From assembly GCA_040218535.1 (NCBI GenBank), contig JAVJRG010000005.1:1488001-1552000 (forward strand): DNA of 64,000 nucleotides. The letters are read 5' to 3'. The translations under genes and the position numbers were made by a program. The notes beneath the pieces are model-generated. The model was not told the DNA's origin, did no database searches, and saw only the letters and a program-made list of their open reading frames with translations. This document shows positions 9,689 to 18,239 of the stretch, in pieces (the first letter of the stretch is position 1; every line of letters starts with the position of its first letter). The DNA is from Lacipirellulaceae bacterium. GTDB taxonomy: Bacteria > Planctomycetota > Planctomycetia > Pirellulales > Lacipirellulaceae.

Positions 9689-9751
9689 CCTTGGGTTTGC
9701 AAGGGAGCAGTAGGGATGAGGAGGCAGAGTCCTCCTTGGACGAGGCCCTAC
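9689..9751 (-). promoter_or_regulatory. Structured 5' leader of folE-queD
   Basis: Two inverted repeats lie directly upstream of the folE start. The proximal one, CCTTG / CAAGG (9689-9693 and 9700-9704), contains the SD-like AAGG in one arm. The distal one is nested: GTAGGG / CCCTAC (9710-9715 and 9746-9751) around AGGAGG / CCTCCT (9719-9724 and 9731-9736). The structure could regulate translation or attenuate transcription. It does not match the preQ1-I riboswitch pattern known to me. The rest of the gap, up to 9996, shows no gene. Confidence 0.45.
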
Positions 9752-9996
9752 CCGTATTGCAAGACGTTTGGTAACCCTTGGCGATTCGATTCTATTCGGA
9801 CCCCATTAAGCCAGTAGCTGGCGATGACTGTAATAAAGATGTTATTTTGAGGATCGCCCTTTACCCGCCGACGATGTGGTTGCAGGTGGCCGATTTTCGA
9901 TTTTCTGAGAAATTCCAACGATCTTGGTGTTTATCTGCCTATTTCTTCGGTTTCAACGCAGTTCAGAACCCTCAGATGGTCGGAAAGGAGAAGCCC

Positions 9997-10179
9997 ATGT
10001 TTGGACTATTGAGCAGCAAAAAGAAACGACTGGAAAAGAAATACGCTCTTCTCTTAGATGAATCCTACAAACTTAGCCATAGGGATCGAAAAGCAAGTGA
10101 TCTGAAAATGGCCGAAGCGAATCGAGTCTTGGAGCAGATCAAGGGTTTAGAAATGAGCTCGAATCAGAGCGACACGTAG
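9997..10179 (+). CDS. Small charged Lacal_2735-type protein
   Basis: A 60-residue, strongly charged, probably helical protein beginning MFGLLSSKKKRLEKKY. It resembles the short Lacal_2735 family of marine bacteria, which also start MFGL followed by Lys-rich helix and have a LSxxDRKxSDxKxAEA core. ATG 9997 was chosen because AAAGGAG lies at 9984-9990; longer in-frame starts upstream have no ribosome site and encode unrelated sequence. Function is unknown. No membrane segment or signal is present, so it is probably cytoplasmic. Confidence 0.72.
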   Translation: MFGLLSSKKKRLEKKYALLLDESYKLSHRDRKASDLKMAEANRVLEQIKGLEMSSNQSDT

Positions 10180-10415
10180 CGCAATGCATCGGTTCGCGAT
10201 GTTCTCTACAGGGTCGCAACCTTCGAGTCAGGGCGAAGAACCTCCCAGTAATGGGTGTTGCTTTTCTTCTATCATAGTCGCTGAAGCGTTACACATCGGT
10301 TATCCTCATGGCAAGATGTCTGTGTTGAGCTTTGGAAAGTCACCGACGCTGCACAAGATCTCCTACCGCATTGCATATTGCTTAACGAAACGCGTAATGT
10401 GCTCAGGGGCCTGCC

Positions 10416-12062
10416 ATGAAGTTGAAAGATTGGTTTTCTAGGTACCAAGCATCCTTCTCCTACATTGGGCTGGTTTTTGCAGTCCTGTTTTTTGCTGCTT
10501 CGCTCTCGCCCTCGCTGTTGCCACGTAACTATATCGTGCAAGGCCTGCTTTCTGGTATTGAATTGGCAGTTGGCTACGGTGTTGGCTGTCTGTTCGTTTG
10601 GGTCTGGAAGTATCTGGAGCTTCCTGAGTTCGGAGGCAAAGCGACACTTGTCGGAAAGCGAGCTATCACAATTTTTGCGGCGGTTTTGGCGTCTGTTTCT
10701 CTCTGGCGGGCGACCATCTGGCAGAACTCGATTCGTACCCGGATGGAAATGGAACCACTCGAAAGTGCCTACCCGTTTACGGTGTTACTGATCGCTCTCG
10801 TCTTTGGGGCGCTGTTGGTTGGAGGCGCGCGCCTTTTCGGAAAGAGCTGTGCGTACGTTATCGAGAAGATCAACCGTGTCTTCCCACGCCGAGTGTCGAA
10901 CGTTTTAGGCATTTCGCTTGTCTCGGCACTCGGGCTTTTATTTGTGAACGGAGTCTTGGCCAAGTCCGCGTTGAGCGTTGCTGATTCGGTTTTCTCTCGG
11001 ATTGATGCGAAAGTCGATGCAGGCATTGAGCAGCCTGAACGCAACGTTCTATCAGGAAGCACCGATTCACTCATTCTTTGGAACACTATCGGCCGTCAAG
11101 GCAAGGATTTTATCTCGAAGGGGCCGACGCAGGAGCAGTTGAGCGATTTTTTGGGAAAGCCGGCTAAGCAACCTGTGCGGGTTTATGTTGGTCTCAGGTC
11201 GCGAGACACGCCCGAGGAACGCGCAGAGCTTGCCTTGGAAGAGTTAAAACGGGTCGGCGCTTTTGAGCGCTCTTTACTTGTTGTTGCGACCCCCACGGGA
11301 ACGGGCTGGCTAGACCCTGGTGCCACAGACACGATCGAATATTTGCACGCGGGCGATACAGCCATCGTAAGTATGCAGTACTCCTATTTGCCGAGTTGGA
11401 TCACGATCATGGTCGATCCGAATCGTTCACGGGTAGCTGCGCAAGTGCTGTTTGAAGAAGTGTACGAGCACTGGAAGAACCTACCCAAGGAGGCCCGCCC
11501 CAAGTTGTACCTGCATGGACTCAGCCTTGGTTCTCTCGGTTCAGAGACGTCAGGAGATTTGCTCACGACATTCGAAGACCCGATCCAAGGGGCACTTTGG
11601 AGCGGTCCACCATTCCCGAGCCGTGTGTGGTCTCAATTGACACGAGCTCGAGAGCCAAATTCTCCTGCATGGCTGCCCGTGTTCAGAGATGCTTCGGTTG
11701 TGAGATTCATAAATCAGAAGTCCAAGCCGGACCCGTCGAGTGAGTCTTGGAGTTCCATTCGCTGCATCTATATTCAGCACGCAAGTGACCCGATGATCTT
11801 CTTCTCGCCATCCTTGCTGTATCAGAAACCAGAATGGCTTGTGGGGGAACGAGGAGCGGACGTCTCACCCTATTTGGATTGGTACCCGATCATCACTTTC
11901 CTGCAAGTCGCCTGCGATCTTCCCATGGCGACCAGTGTGCCGATTGGCTACGGACACAACTACTCACCAAGCGAATATCTCGACGCTTGGATAGCCATTA
12001 CTAATCCAAAAGATTGGGATGATGCGGATAGCGTACGCCTGAAGCAATTGCTTACGCCATAG
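10416..12062 (+). CDS. Membrane-anchored alpha/beta-hydrolase (Abhydrolase_9 type)
   Basis: A 548-residue protein with about five N-terminal hydrophobic helices (first ~190 residues) followed by an alpha/beta-hydrolase domain. The layout matches proteins with Abhydrolase_9_N plus Abhydrolase_9, often seen in actinobacteria. The nucleophile elbow GLSLGS (Ser370) is followed by GSETSGD. The late acid/His region is visible as QHASDPMIFFSPSLL and PIGYGHNYSP. The family is a putative esterase or lipase acting at the membrane; the substrate is unknown. AGGGG six bases before ATG 10416 supports the start. The 236 bases before it show no other feature. Confidence 0.8.
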   Translation: MKLKDWFSRYQASFSYIGLVFAVLFFAASLSPSLLPRNYIVQGLLSGIELAVGYGVGCLFVWVWKYLELPEFGGKATLVGKRAITIFAAVLASVSLWRATIWQNSIRTRMEMEPLESAYPFTVLLIALVFGALLVGGARLFGKSCAYVIEKINRVFPRRVSNVLGISLVSALGLLFVNGVLAKSALSVADSVFSRIDAKVDAGIEQPERNVLSGSTDSLILWNTIGRQGKDFISKGPTQEQLSDFLGKPAKQPVRVYVGLRSRDTPEERAELALEELKRVGAFERSLLVVATPTGTGWLDPGATDTIEYLHAGDTAIVSMQYSYLPSWITIMVDPNRSRVAAQVLFEEVYEHWKNLPKEARPKLYLHGLSLGSLGSETSGDLLTTFEDPIQGALWSGPPFPSRVWSQLTRAREPNSPAWLPVFRDASVVRFINQKSKPDPSSESWSSIRCIYIQHASDPMIFFSPSLLYQKPEWLVGERGADVSPYLDWYPIITFLQVACDLPMATSVPIGYGHNYSPSEYLDAWIAITNPKDWDDADSVRLKQLLTP

Positions 12063-12232
12063 TTTGTTGGGGCGTCTCGAATGCCTAGTCGCCTTGCAAG
12101 CCGGGTCTCAGCACTCGCACCACTGGTGTTTGATCCACTGCGATAATAGACTGAGCAATCCTCACACGAACTGTTAGTAGCGATGATTTTCGTTGCTAGC
12201 CTACCCTGACTTTCAGCTCGCTTACCCCATTT

Positions 12233-13408
12233 ATGAGCAACTTCACGATTGAAAGCGAAGCTGGAATACTTGCGACGCTTGCTGGAATATGTGCTTTTTT
12301 CTTTTGGCTGGAACGAAGTACCAGGTGGCGGCTATTCAACTACTTGCCGCCATTGATTTTCATTTACTTGATTCCAGTCATCTTCTCTGCCACAAACGTT
12401 CTGCCGAACGACGCGCCAGTCTACGATGCCTTTAGTCGGTTGGTGCTGCCGATGATGCTGGTGCTTCTGATGCTGAAAGTCGATATTCGTGGAGCCGTTG
12501 AGACGCTGGGGCGTGGAGTCGCCGTGATGTTGTTCGGCACGTTGGGCGTCATGGTAGGGGCTCCGATAGGGCTGCTGGTCGTAAAGGGGTGGCTTGGGCC
12601 GGATGCTTGGAAAGCGTTTGGCGTTCTGTCAGGTAGTTGGATTGGTGGAACCGGAAATATGGCTGCGGTCAGCGAGATGATCGAGGCTGAGGGAGCTGCC
12701 GTCGGTCTCGCGGTGATTGGCGACTCCGTGATCTATCTCTTTTGGCTGCCGATCTTGCTCGCTTCAAAGAACTGGGCGAGCGTTTTCTCCCGTTGGGTCG
12801 GCGTCTCTGAAGAGTCGATGAATTCACTCCCGATGGCCAACGAGGTGGACGAGCATGCGGCGAGTCAAGCAACGCCCTCAACACCTGATTTCCTCACAAT
12901 GCTGGCGGTCGCGTTTGCTGCCACATGGCTCGCTGACGTGATTTCTGGCGTGCTACCTACGGTCGAGCCATACTTGACGGCCTCGTCCTGGCGGGTGCTG
13001 CTGATAACAGCCATTGGGATTAGCCTTTCGCTGACCAACCTGCGGGACTTGCCAGCGAGTCATGAGTTGGCAATGGCCCTGGTTTATCTGTTTGTTGCTC
13101 GAATGGGTGCAAAGACCGATCTTTCAGCGGCTGCCGAGCAGGCGTTACCCTTTTTGCTGGGAGCGGCCATTTGGATTCTCATCCACGGGGGTTTCTGCCT
13201 GCTGGGGGCGAAACTCATGAAGGTCGACATTCACACGGCCGCCATCGCCAGTGCCGCGAATATCGGTGGGGCTGCGTCTGCGACGATCGTTGCATCACAC
13301 CACGACGAGCGACTCGTGCCGACCAGTATTCTCATGGCACTGTTAGGCTATGCCGTTGGTAACTTCGCGGCCTACGGGACAGCGCTGATTTGCTCGTGGG
13401 TTGCGTGA
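12233..13408 (+). CDS. DUF819 family membrane protein (YjcL-like)
   Basis: A 391-residue integral membrane protein with ten or more hydrophobic segments. It matches DUF819 in length and in the stretches LSGSWIGGTGNMAAV and IGDSVIYLFWLP. The pattern of two related halves with Gly-rich discontinuities (also ASAANIGGAASATIVA near the end) is reminiscent of sodium-dependent carboxylate or amino-acid transporters. That relation is inference; the family's substrate is not established. No clear ribosome site precedes ATG 12233. It converges with the NlpC/P60 gene, only three bases apart. Confidence 0.82.
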   Translation: MSNFTIESEAGILATLAGICAFFFWLERSTRWRLFNYLPPLIFIYLIPVIFSATNVLPNDAPVYDAFSRLVLPMMLVLLMLKVDIRGAVETLGRGVAVMLFGTLGVMVGAPIGLLVVKGWLGPDAWKAFGVLSGSWIGGTGNMAAVSEMIEAEGAAVGLAVIGDSVIYLFWLPILLASKNWASVFSRWVGVSEESMNSLPMANEVDEHAASQATPSTPDFLTMLAVAFAATWLADVISGVLPTVEPYLTASSWRVLLITAIGISLSLTNLRDLPASHELAMALVYLFVARMGAKTDLSAAAEQALPFLLGAAIWILIHGGFCLLGAKLMKVDIHTAAIASAANIGGAASATIVASHHDERLVPTSILMALLGYAVGNFAAYGTALICSWVA

Positions 13409-13411
13409 GAG

Positions 13412-14584
13412 CTACCAAAGCCGCTTAGCGAATGCGAAGTTCTTGTCACGTACGGGTGCGTAATTGTCGTCTTCGGGATTAAAGCTGCTGATGGTGACGA
13501 TTGGTACTTCGGCTTGCAGAAACTGATCGTCACCCAGGTAGATAGCTGTATGGCGAATTCGGCCGAGGGGCCCAAGAAAATAGAGCAGATCACCGCGCTG
13601 CAAACGCGAACGGTGCCAACGCGTAGCGACTAGTCGGCCTACGTAACACTGTTGATTCGAGTCGCGCGGCAGGTTGATTCCGATGGTTGCGTAGCAAATC
13701 TGTACGAGCCCTGAACAATCGATGCCCGCGGCCGTTTTGCCACCCCAATAGTATTTGACACCGAGCAGCTTTTCCCCGTTTTCGATTGCCCGGTCGATCT
13801 CTTCACGAGGTGGCTCATCAGTTTTGCAGATATTTTTGGGGAGCGTTACGGTCTTCCCATCAGGCAATTCGCATTCGACGCCTTCGTTCGTTTCACCTGT
13901 TCGCTTAAGTCTCGTGCCTGCGGAAAGTTCGAGCCCCGCGTCGACCGTGTAGTTTGAAGTGAGGATCACTCCAGGAGCCTGGACATAAGACTCGAATTGC
14001 GCTTGCGTCAGTTGCGTTACGGCAGTCTTGGGAATGTAGCCCAAATAGCCTTCAACGCTGTGTGCCAAGTAGTAGTCTCCCACGATTCGCAACAGATAGA
14101 GTGGCTCGCCGAGCAAGCAGGTCGTTCCAGCAGATTGATTCCTTTCGGGGCTGTCGTAGCTAATCGTGGAGGCGATCTTCACAAGGCCATAGTGCTTGCT
14201 GGCCAGATTCTCAGAGGGAAGAACTTCGACGCGGTTATCAATCTCGCCAAAGCCGAGCGTTTCGAGAAAAGACTGCAGCCCTTCGCGCGATTCCGCGAAC
14301 TCGACGAAGCCGTCGAGGACTAAGCTACCCTCGTCCTGTATTTCCCCCGTTACCTCGAAAGCACAAACTCGCGAATCGTTGGCAAGTCGCGAACGATAAA
14401 AATCGATGTACTGAGCGACACGGCTGGCGTCCCCCTTGAGTGAAGGCTCGATCTCTTTAGCGAGTCGGACGACCCTGCCTGACGAAGCCGGCGGGGCCCC
14501 ATCAGGCACGGTTTGGGCCGTTGCGGTGGCGTCGAGGGTTGTGGCGAGGAGGGCGTAGGAAAGCAGTGTTATCGAAGAACGCAT
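13412..14584 (-). CDS. Exported NlpC/P60 cysteine peptidase with SH3-like domains
   Basis: A 390-residue exported protein, probably a peptidoglycan peptidase cutting D-glutamyl-meso-diaminopimelate or similar bonds. The C-terminal ~130 residues are NlpC/P60: the catalytic Cys is in AAGIDCSGLVQICYA and the His in RIRHTAIYLGDDQFLQA. The preceding ~200 residues look like SH3-type wall-binding domains (VVGDYYLAHSVEGYLGYIP), an architecture seen in YkfC-like dipeptidyl peptidases. The start at 14584 begins a clean signal peptide (MRSSITLLSYALLATTLDA). A further in-frame start at 14665 would put 27 hydrophilic residues before it. Confidence 0.85.
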   Translation of the reverse strand: MRSSITLLSYALLATTLDATATAQTVPDGAPPASSGRVVRLAKEIEPSLKGDASRVAQYIDFYRSRLANDSRVCAFEVTGEIQDEGSLVLDGFVEFAESREGLQSFLETLGFGEIDNRVEVLPSENLASKHYGLVKIASTISYDSPERNQSAGTTCLLGEPLYLLRIVGDYYLAHSVEGYLGYIPKTAVTQLTQAQFESYVQAPGVILTSNYTVDAGLELSAGTRLKRTGETNEGVECELPDGKTVTLPKNICKTDEPPREEIDRAIENGEKLLGVKYYWGGKTAAGIDCSGLVQICYATIGINLPRDSNQQCYVGRLVATRWHRSRLQRGDLLYFLGPLGRIRHTAIYLGDDQFLQAEVPIVTISSFNPEDDNYAPVRDKNFAFAKRLW

Positions 14585-14833
14585 TGTATTGACTAGTTTA
14601 GAACGATGGGATGCTTGTGTGGCCTTATTGTAGACTTTATTTGAGGGTGTTCCACACTCAATCACTGGCTTATCAGCTAGTGGCGGTCAACGATATGCCT
14701 ATTCTCTAAAGTTGCACCAAGCAGTGGCACAAGAGTTTGACCTGCCGCTGCAACAGAGCTCACGTTCTGGCTCTTTACAAGGTCACGTACAACAAGAAGC
14801 TGCCAAACTGATCACATCTCAGTTCTCAGACTG

Positions 14834-16198
14834 TCAGGACAAACTTAAGGGTCTGTTGGCTGTTCCGAATCTCCTGGCATTGATCCCTGTGCTTTGGAGC
14901 ATTGTTAGATGCAGGCTTGCCATGTCGACAGGGCGACGAGAGCGGATTTGGCTTCCTGCCTCAATTGTTCCTCCGCCACGCCCCGCAATAAGGGTTGGCA
15001 GGTCTTCATTGCCGTGGGTGTCGCCGTCACCGAGGCTGCTTCCGTAGACGATCAGACTATTGTCTAGCAATGTCCGTCCATCTGGTTCTTGGATCGACTT
15101 CAGTTTGGCTAGTAGGTAAGCGAGCTGACGGTGGTGCCAGCGATTCACCTTGGCATACATGGCACGTTTCTCTTTCGTTGAACGCCACCGTGTTTTGCCA
15201 TCGTCGTCATCGGTTCGGCCTGAAGCGTCGCGGTAGTGAGAGAGTGCGTGCCACGTACCCTTCACGCCGTCGATGAAATTGAAGTAACGGTTAGATTGTC
15301 CATGGTCGAGCATAAACGTCACCACCCTTGTTGCGTCAGACTGCAGCGCCAAAACGATGAGGTCGAGCATCTGTCGGACGTATTCCTCGTGCTCCGCTGG
15401 AATTCCAGGGGCTGGCGGAGTAAACATGTCGGTAAGAGTTTGGTCAGCGGACATTTCGTGCGATCTGCGATTCGCGAATTCGATCCGCTTTTCGAGCGCA
15501 CGAATTGATTGGAAGTACTCGTCAATTCGGTGCTGGTCTTGTCGACTCACCTGCTTGCGTAGTCGCCGTGCCTGATCGCGTACCTCATCAAGCACCCCGG
15601 CTGTGGTTGCTCCACCCGATGGTGGGCGGAACATGCGATCAAAAACCGCACGCGGCTCGACTTCGCGAGGGAGTGGTACCCCTTGTCGATTCCATGAAAT
15701 CGCATTGCGAGGCAAGGAGTTGGAGAAGAAGCCTTGGCCTTGTAACGACAGTTCCAATGAAGGTAGTAGCGTCTGATCGCCGATCGCTTCCGCGGCGACT
15801 TGATCAACGGAGACCCCAGCGGCACGTGAGTGTTCCCCCACATATCCCTTGCCCGTTAGCCAGTTCGGCGGACCTTCCACGTGACCATCACCCTCAGGCA
15901 TCCAGAGATTGGTGGGAATGGTCAAATCGTCCTTAAATGGCTCGAGTGGGCTCATCCAGCTGTTAAGTTCAAGCAACTTTCCATCGTGTCCCACTTTTTT
16001 GGGATGCCATGTCCCTTCGGCAACTCCGTTGGGAAAGTACAAATAAATCAACCGTCGTGGTGACGCTGAGACAGTGGGCTTGGCGAATGCAGGTGACAGT
16101 AGTTGATCAAGAAGAGGAAGGGACACCGCAGCACTGGCGGTCTTCAATATGAATCGACGACTGATCTCGACTTGGTTTCTCAAGGATTCGTTTGTCAT
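14834..16198 (-). CDS. DUF1552 protein with Tat-like leader
   Basis: A 454-residue DUF1552 protein, a family found almost always beside DUF1592-type cytochromes in planctomycetes and verrucomicrobia. An N-terminal leader with ISRRFILKTASAAVSLPLL suggests twin-arginine export. Typical segments are IYLYFPNGVAEGTWHP, DHGQSNRYFNF and NSLIVYGSSLGDGDTHGNEDLP. It is distantly related to DUF1501 and alkaline-phosphatase-like folds. Its start overlaps the stop of the cytochrome gene by four bases (ATGA), so the two are translationally coupled. Enzymatic activity is unknown. Confidence 0.88.
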   Translation of the reverse strand: MTNESLRNQVEISRRFILKTASAAVSLPLLDQLLSPAFAKPTVSASPRRLIYLYFPNGVAEGTWHPKKVGHDGKLLELNSWMSPLEPFKDDLTIPTNLWMPEGDGHVEGPPNWLTGKGYVGEHSRAAGVSVDQVAAEAIGDQTLLPSLELSLQGQGFFSNSLPRNAISWNRQGVPLPREVEPRAVFDRMFRPPSGGATTAGVLDEVRDQARRLRKQVSRQDQHRIDEYFQSIRALEKRIEFANRRSHEMSADQTLTDMFTPPAPGIPAEHEEYVRQMLDLIVLALQSDATRVVTFMLDHGQSNRYFNFIDGVKGTWHALSHYRDASGRTDDDDGKTRWRSTKEKRAMYAKVNRWHHRQLAYLLAKLKSIQEPDGRTLLDNSLIVYGSSLGDGDTHGNEDLPTLIAGRGGGTIEAGSQIRSRRPVDMASLHLTMLQSTGINARRFGTANRPLSLS

Positions 16199-18156
16199 GG
16201 CTTCGCTCTTTCTGTTTGTTGGTAGCGAAAGGGATAGCTGGTAACGACGCCTTCCAATAGCGACTGCATTCTCAAATCGTTCTCTTTGACATGCTCAATG
16301 ATCTTGCGAATGGCCGGCTCGTCGTAGTACTCCACCGGTCGGCAGAGCGCGTATTCCAGCGTTCTGACGACCAAATTGCGGATTAGATCCTCGCGACGTT
16401 GGGTGAGCAAATACTCGTTCAATCCTTGGAGACCAGATACCTCATAGCCGTCGGCAAGCGTTGCGCGCGTCAAGCTCTCGCCATGCTCTCCACGATGTCG
16501 GCCAAAGGCACCATAGTCTTCAAGTGCTATTCCTAGAGGATCAATCGTCTGATGGCAGGTCGCACAACGCCGATCGTCAGCATGGCGGCGTAGTTTCTGA
16601 GCGAAAGTCAGTCGATCGTCTTCTTCGAGTTCTTCATCCAGTTCGGCGACTTCGAGTGGGGGAGGTGGGGGCGGAGTGCCGAGTAGGTTCTCGAGAATGT
16701 AAGCACCACGCTTGATGGGGCTTGTCTCGTCGTAATTTGAGGTGACGGCCAGCACACCCGCGTGACCTAGGATTCCACGGCGATCCTGATGAGCAAGACT
16801 TACGCGACGCAGGTCCTTCCCTTGAACGCCTTCGATCTCGTAGAGAGTATTCGCCAGTTCTTCGTTGACGAAAGTGTAATCGGCGTCGAGTAGCTCAGTC
16901 AGAGGCTGATTCTCACGGACGATCGACATGAACAGCATCATGGTCTCTTGCCGCATCGCATCCATGAGTGTATCAGTACACCAAGGCTCATCGATCGGGT
17001 CACGACGGATTTCGCGACCTACGAGCTGCGTTGACAACCATTGGCCAGTGAAAGACTCAAAGAAAGCTTCGACCTTCTTGTCCTGGATCATCCGCTGGAG
17101 TTGCTTCCGAACGTTATTCGACTCGCCAAGACGATTGCTGGCTGCGAGTTGAAGCAGCTCCTCGTCAGGCATGGAAGACCACAGAAAGTACGACAGACGA
17201 CATGCCAACTCCCAGTCGGTGATCGGCGTCGCCTCTTGATGTTTCGTAGTCTTTTCGATTCGCATTAGAAAATTCGGGGAAATTAGAATGCTCGGCAATC
17301 CTTCTTTAACGGCAGCAAGAGGAGACAGTCCACCTGCTCTCGACTGCTCGTATTCGTCATGCAGGCGACGTAGGTCCAACTCGTCTGGCGGTCTTCGGAA
17401 GGCTCGCGTCATGAAACGCGTTAGAGCCTCTTTGGCTCGTGAATCCTCGAGAGTCGTTATGTCGCCTCCGCTGAAGAGTGCCTTCCGAGCTTTCGCATCA
17501 ATCATCCGATCCTTCCTTAGCGGGATTGCAGCATCAACCACACGTTCTGCTGTGGCGATGTACCTCTCCATCAGTGACGTCTGCAAAGAGAGGTTGGCTG
17601 CAGCGTTGTCGAATCCGGTTTCCCCCTTCAACTCCCGTGGAAAAAGATCGGCAGGACGCAGGTCGACCCCAAGCAGATCGCGGAGTGTGTTGTTGTATTC
17701 CCGATGAGTAAGCCTGCGAACTGGCTCATAGCCTGGATGACGGACTTTGGAGTAATCAAACTGGTCGAGCTCTTGCGACACGAGTTCGACAAACCGTTTA
17801 CGGTGGTGGCTGGTCGGCTGATCCGCTTCCTCGGGAGACATCGACCGTAACTCGACCAACTGGGAGATTCGTCGCCAAGTCTTGCCGTGGACAACGAGCG
17901 GATGCTGAGCAAGCAAGAGTTCCAGGTCAACATTTCCCTCAGCGTGATCGCTCGAGTGGCACTCCCAACAATAACGCTCAATAAAGGGACGCAACTTGTC
18001 TCCCGCAGAAGCAGCTTCGGTGGAAGCTACCGCGCAGGAAATTCCCGCCAGAGATGCAAGTAGAATTCGTGATCTTGCACGGAATCGTGAGGTGATATTC
18101 ACAGTGACACCGGAATTATTGCGGAGAGTTTCTATGGCTAATGCAGAGCATCGCAA
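16195..18156 (-). CDS. Exported c-type cytochrome with DUF1587/1595/1592/1588/1585
   Basis: A 653-residue planctomycete-type cytochrome. After a signal region (about 20-50) comes the first haem site CWECH (Cys63, Cys66, His67). Then in order: DUF1587 (VRRLTHREYNNTLRDLLGVD), DUF1595 (ALTRFMTRAFRRPP), DUF1592 (CRLSYFLWSSMPDEELL), DUF1588 with a second CxxCH (CATCHQTIDPLGIALEDYG) and DUF1585 at the end. It is probably periplasmic and forms a unit with the overlapping DUF1552 gene. No function has been established for this pair; participation in degradation of sulfated or unusual polysaccharides is often suggested from context. A strong hairpin lies directly before the start. Confidence 0.9.
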   Translation of the reverse strand: MRCSALAIETLRNNSGVTVNITSRFRARSRILLASLAGISCAVASTEAASAGDKLRPFIERYCWECHSSDHAEGNVDLELLLAQHPLVVHGKTWRRISQLVELRSMSPEEADQPTSHHRKRFVELVSQELDQFDYSKVRHPGYEPVRRLTHREYNNTLRDLLGVDLRPADLFPRELKGETGFDNAAANLSLQTSLMERYIATAERVVDAAIPLRKDRMIDAKARKALFSGGDITTLEDSRAKEALTRFMTRAFRRPPDELDLRRLHDEYEQSRAGGLSPLAAVKEGLPSILISPNFLMRIEKTTKHQEATPITDWELACRLSYFLWSSMPDEELLQLAASNRLGESNNVRKQLQRMIQDKKVEAFFESFTGQWLSTQLVGREIRRDPIDEPWCTDTLMDAMRQETMMLFMSIVRENQPLTELLDADYTFVNEELANTLYEIEGVQGKDLRRVSLAHQDRRGILGHAGVLAVTSNYDETSPIKRGAYILENLLGTPPPPPPLEVAELDEELEEDDRLTFAQKLRRHADDRRCATCHQTIDPLGIALEDYGAFGRHRGEHGESLTRATLADGYEVSGLQGLNEYLLTQRREDLIRNLVVRTLEYALCRPVEYYDEPAIRKIIEHVKENDLRMQSLLEGVVTSYPFRYQQTERAKP

Positions 18157-18164
18157 GGCGGAAG

Positions 18165-18195
18165 GGGGTGGCTACCTTGTGTGCGTAGCCACCCC
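18165..18195 (-). terminator. GC-rich 10-bp hairpin between G8 gene and cytochrome operon
   Basis: A perfect inverted repeat, GGGGTGGCTA at 18165-18174 and TAGCCACCCC at 18186-18195, with an 11-base loop. It lies downstream of the G8-domain gene and only 9 bases before the cytochrome start, both on the minus strand. No T-run follows. It could act as a weak terminator, as an mRNA end, or as a leader structure for the cytochrome gene. Confidence 0.4.
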
Positions 18196-18239
18196 TCCCC
18201 CCTCAGCGGCACATTACGACGTGCCAGAGTTCTGGCCAG

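Noticed and set aside
9689-9751. preQ1 riboswitch before folE-queD
   Set aside because: The stems and the lack of the A-rich tail do not match the preQ1-I pattern, so only a generic structured leader is reported.
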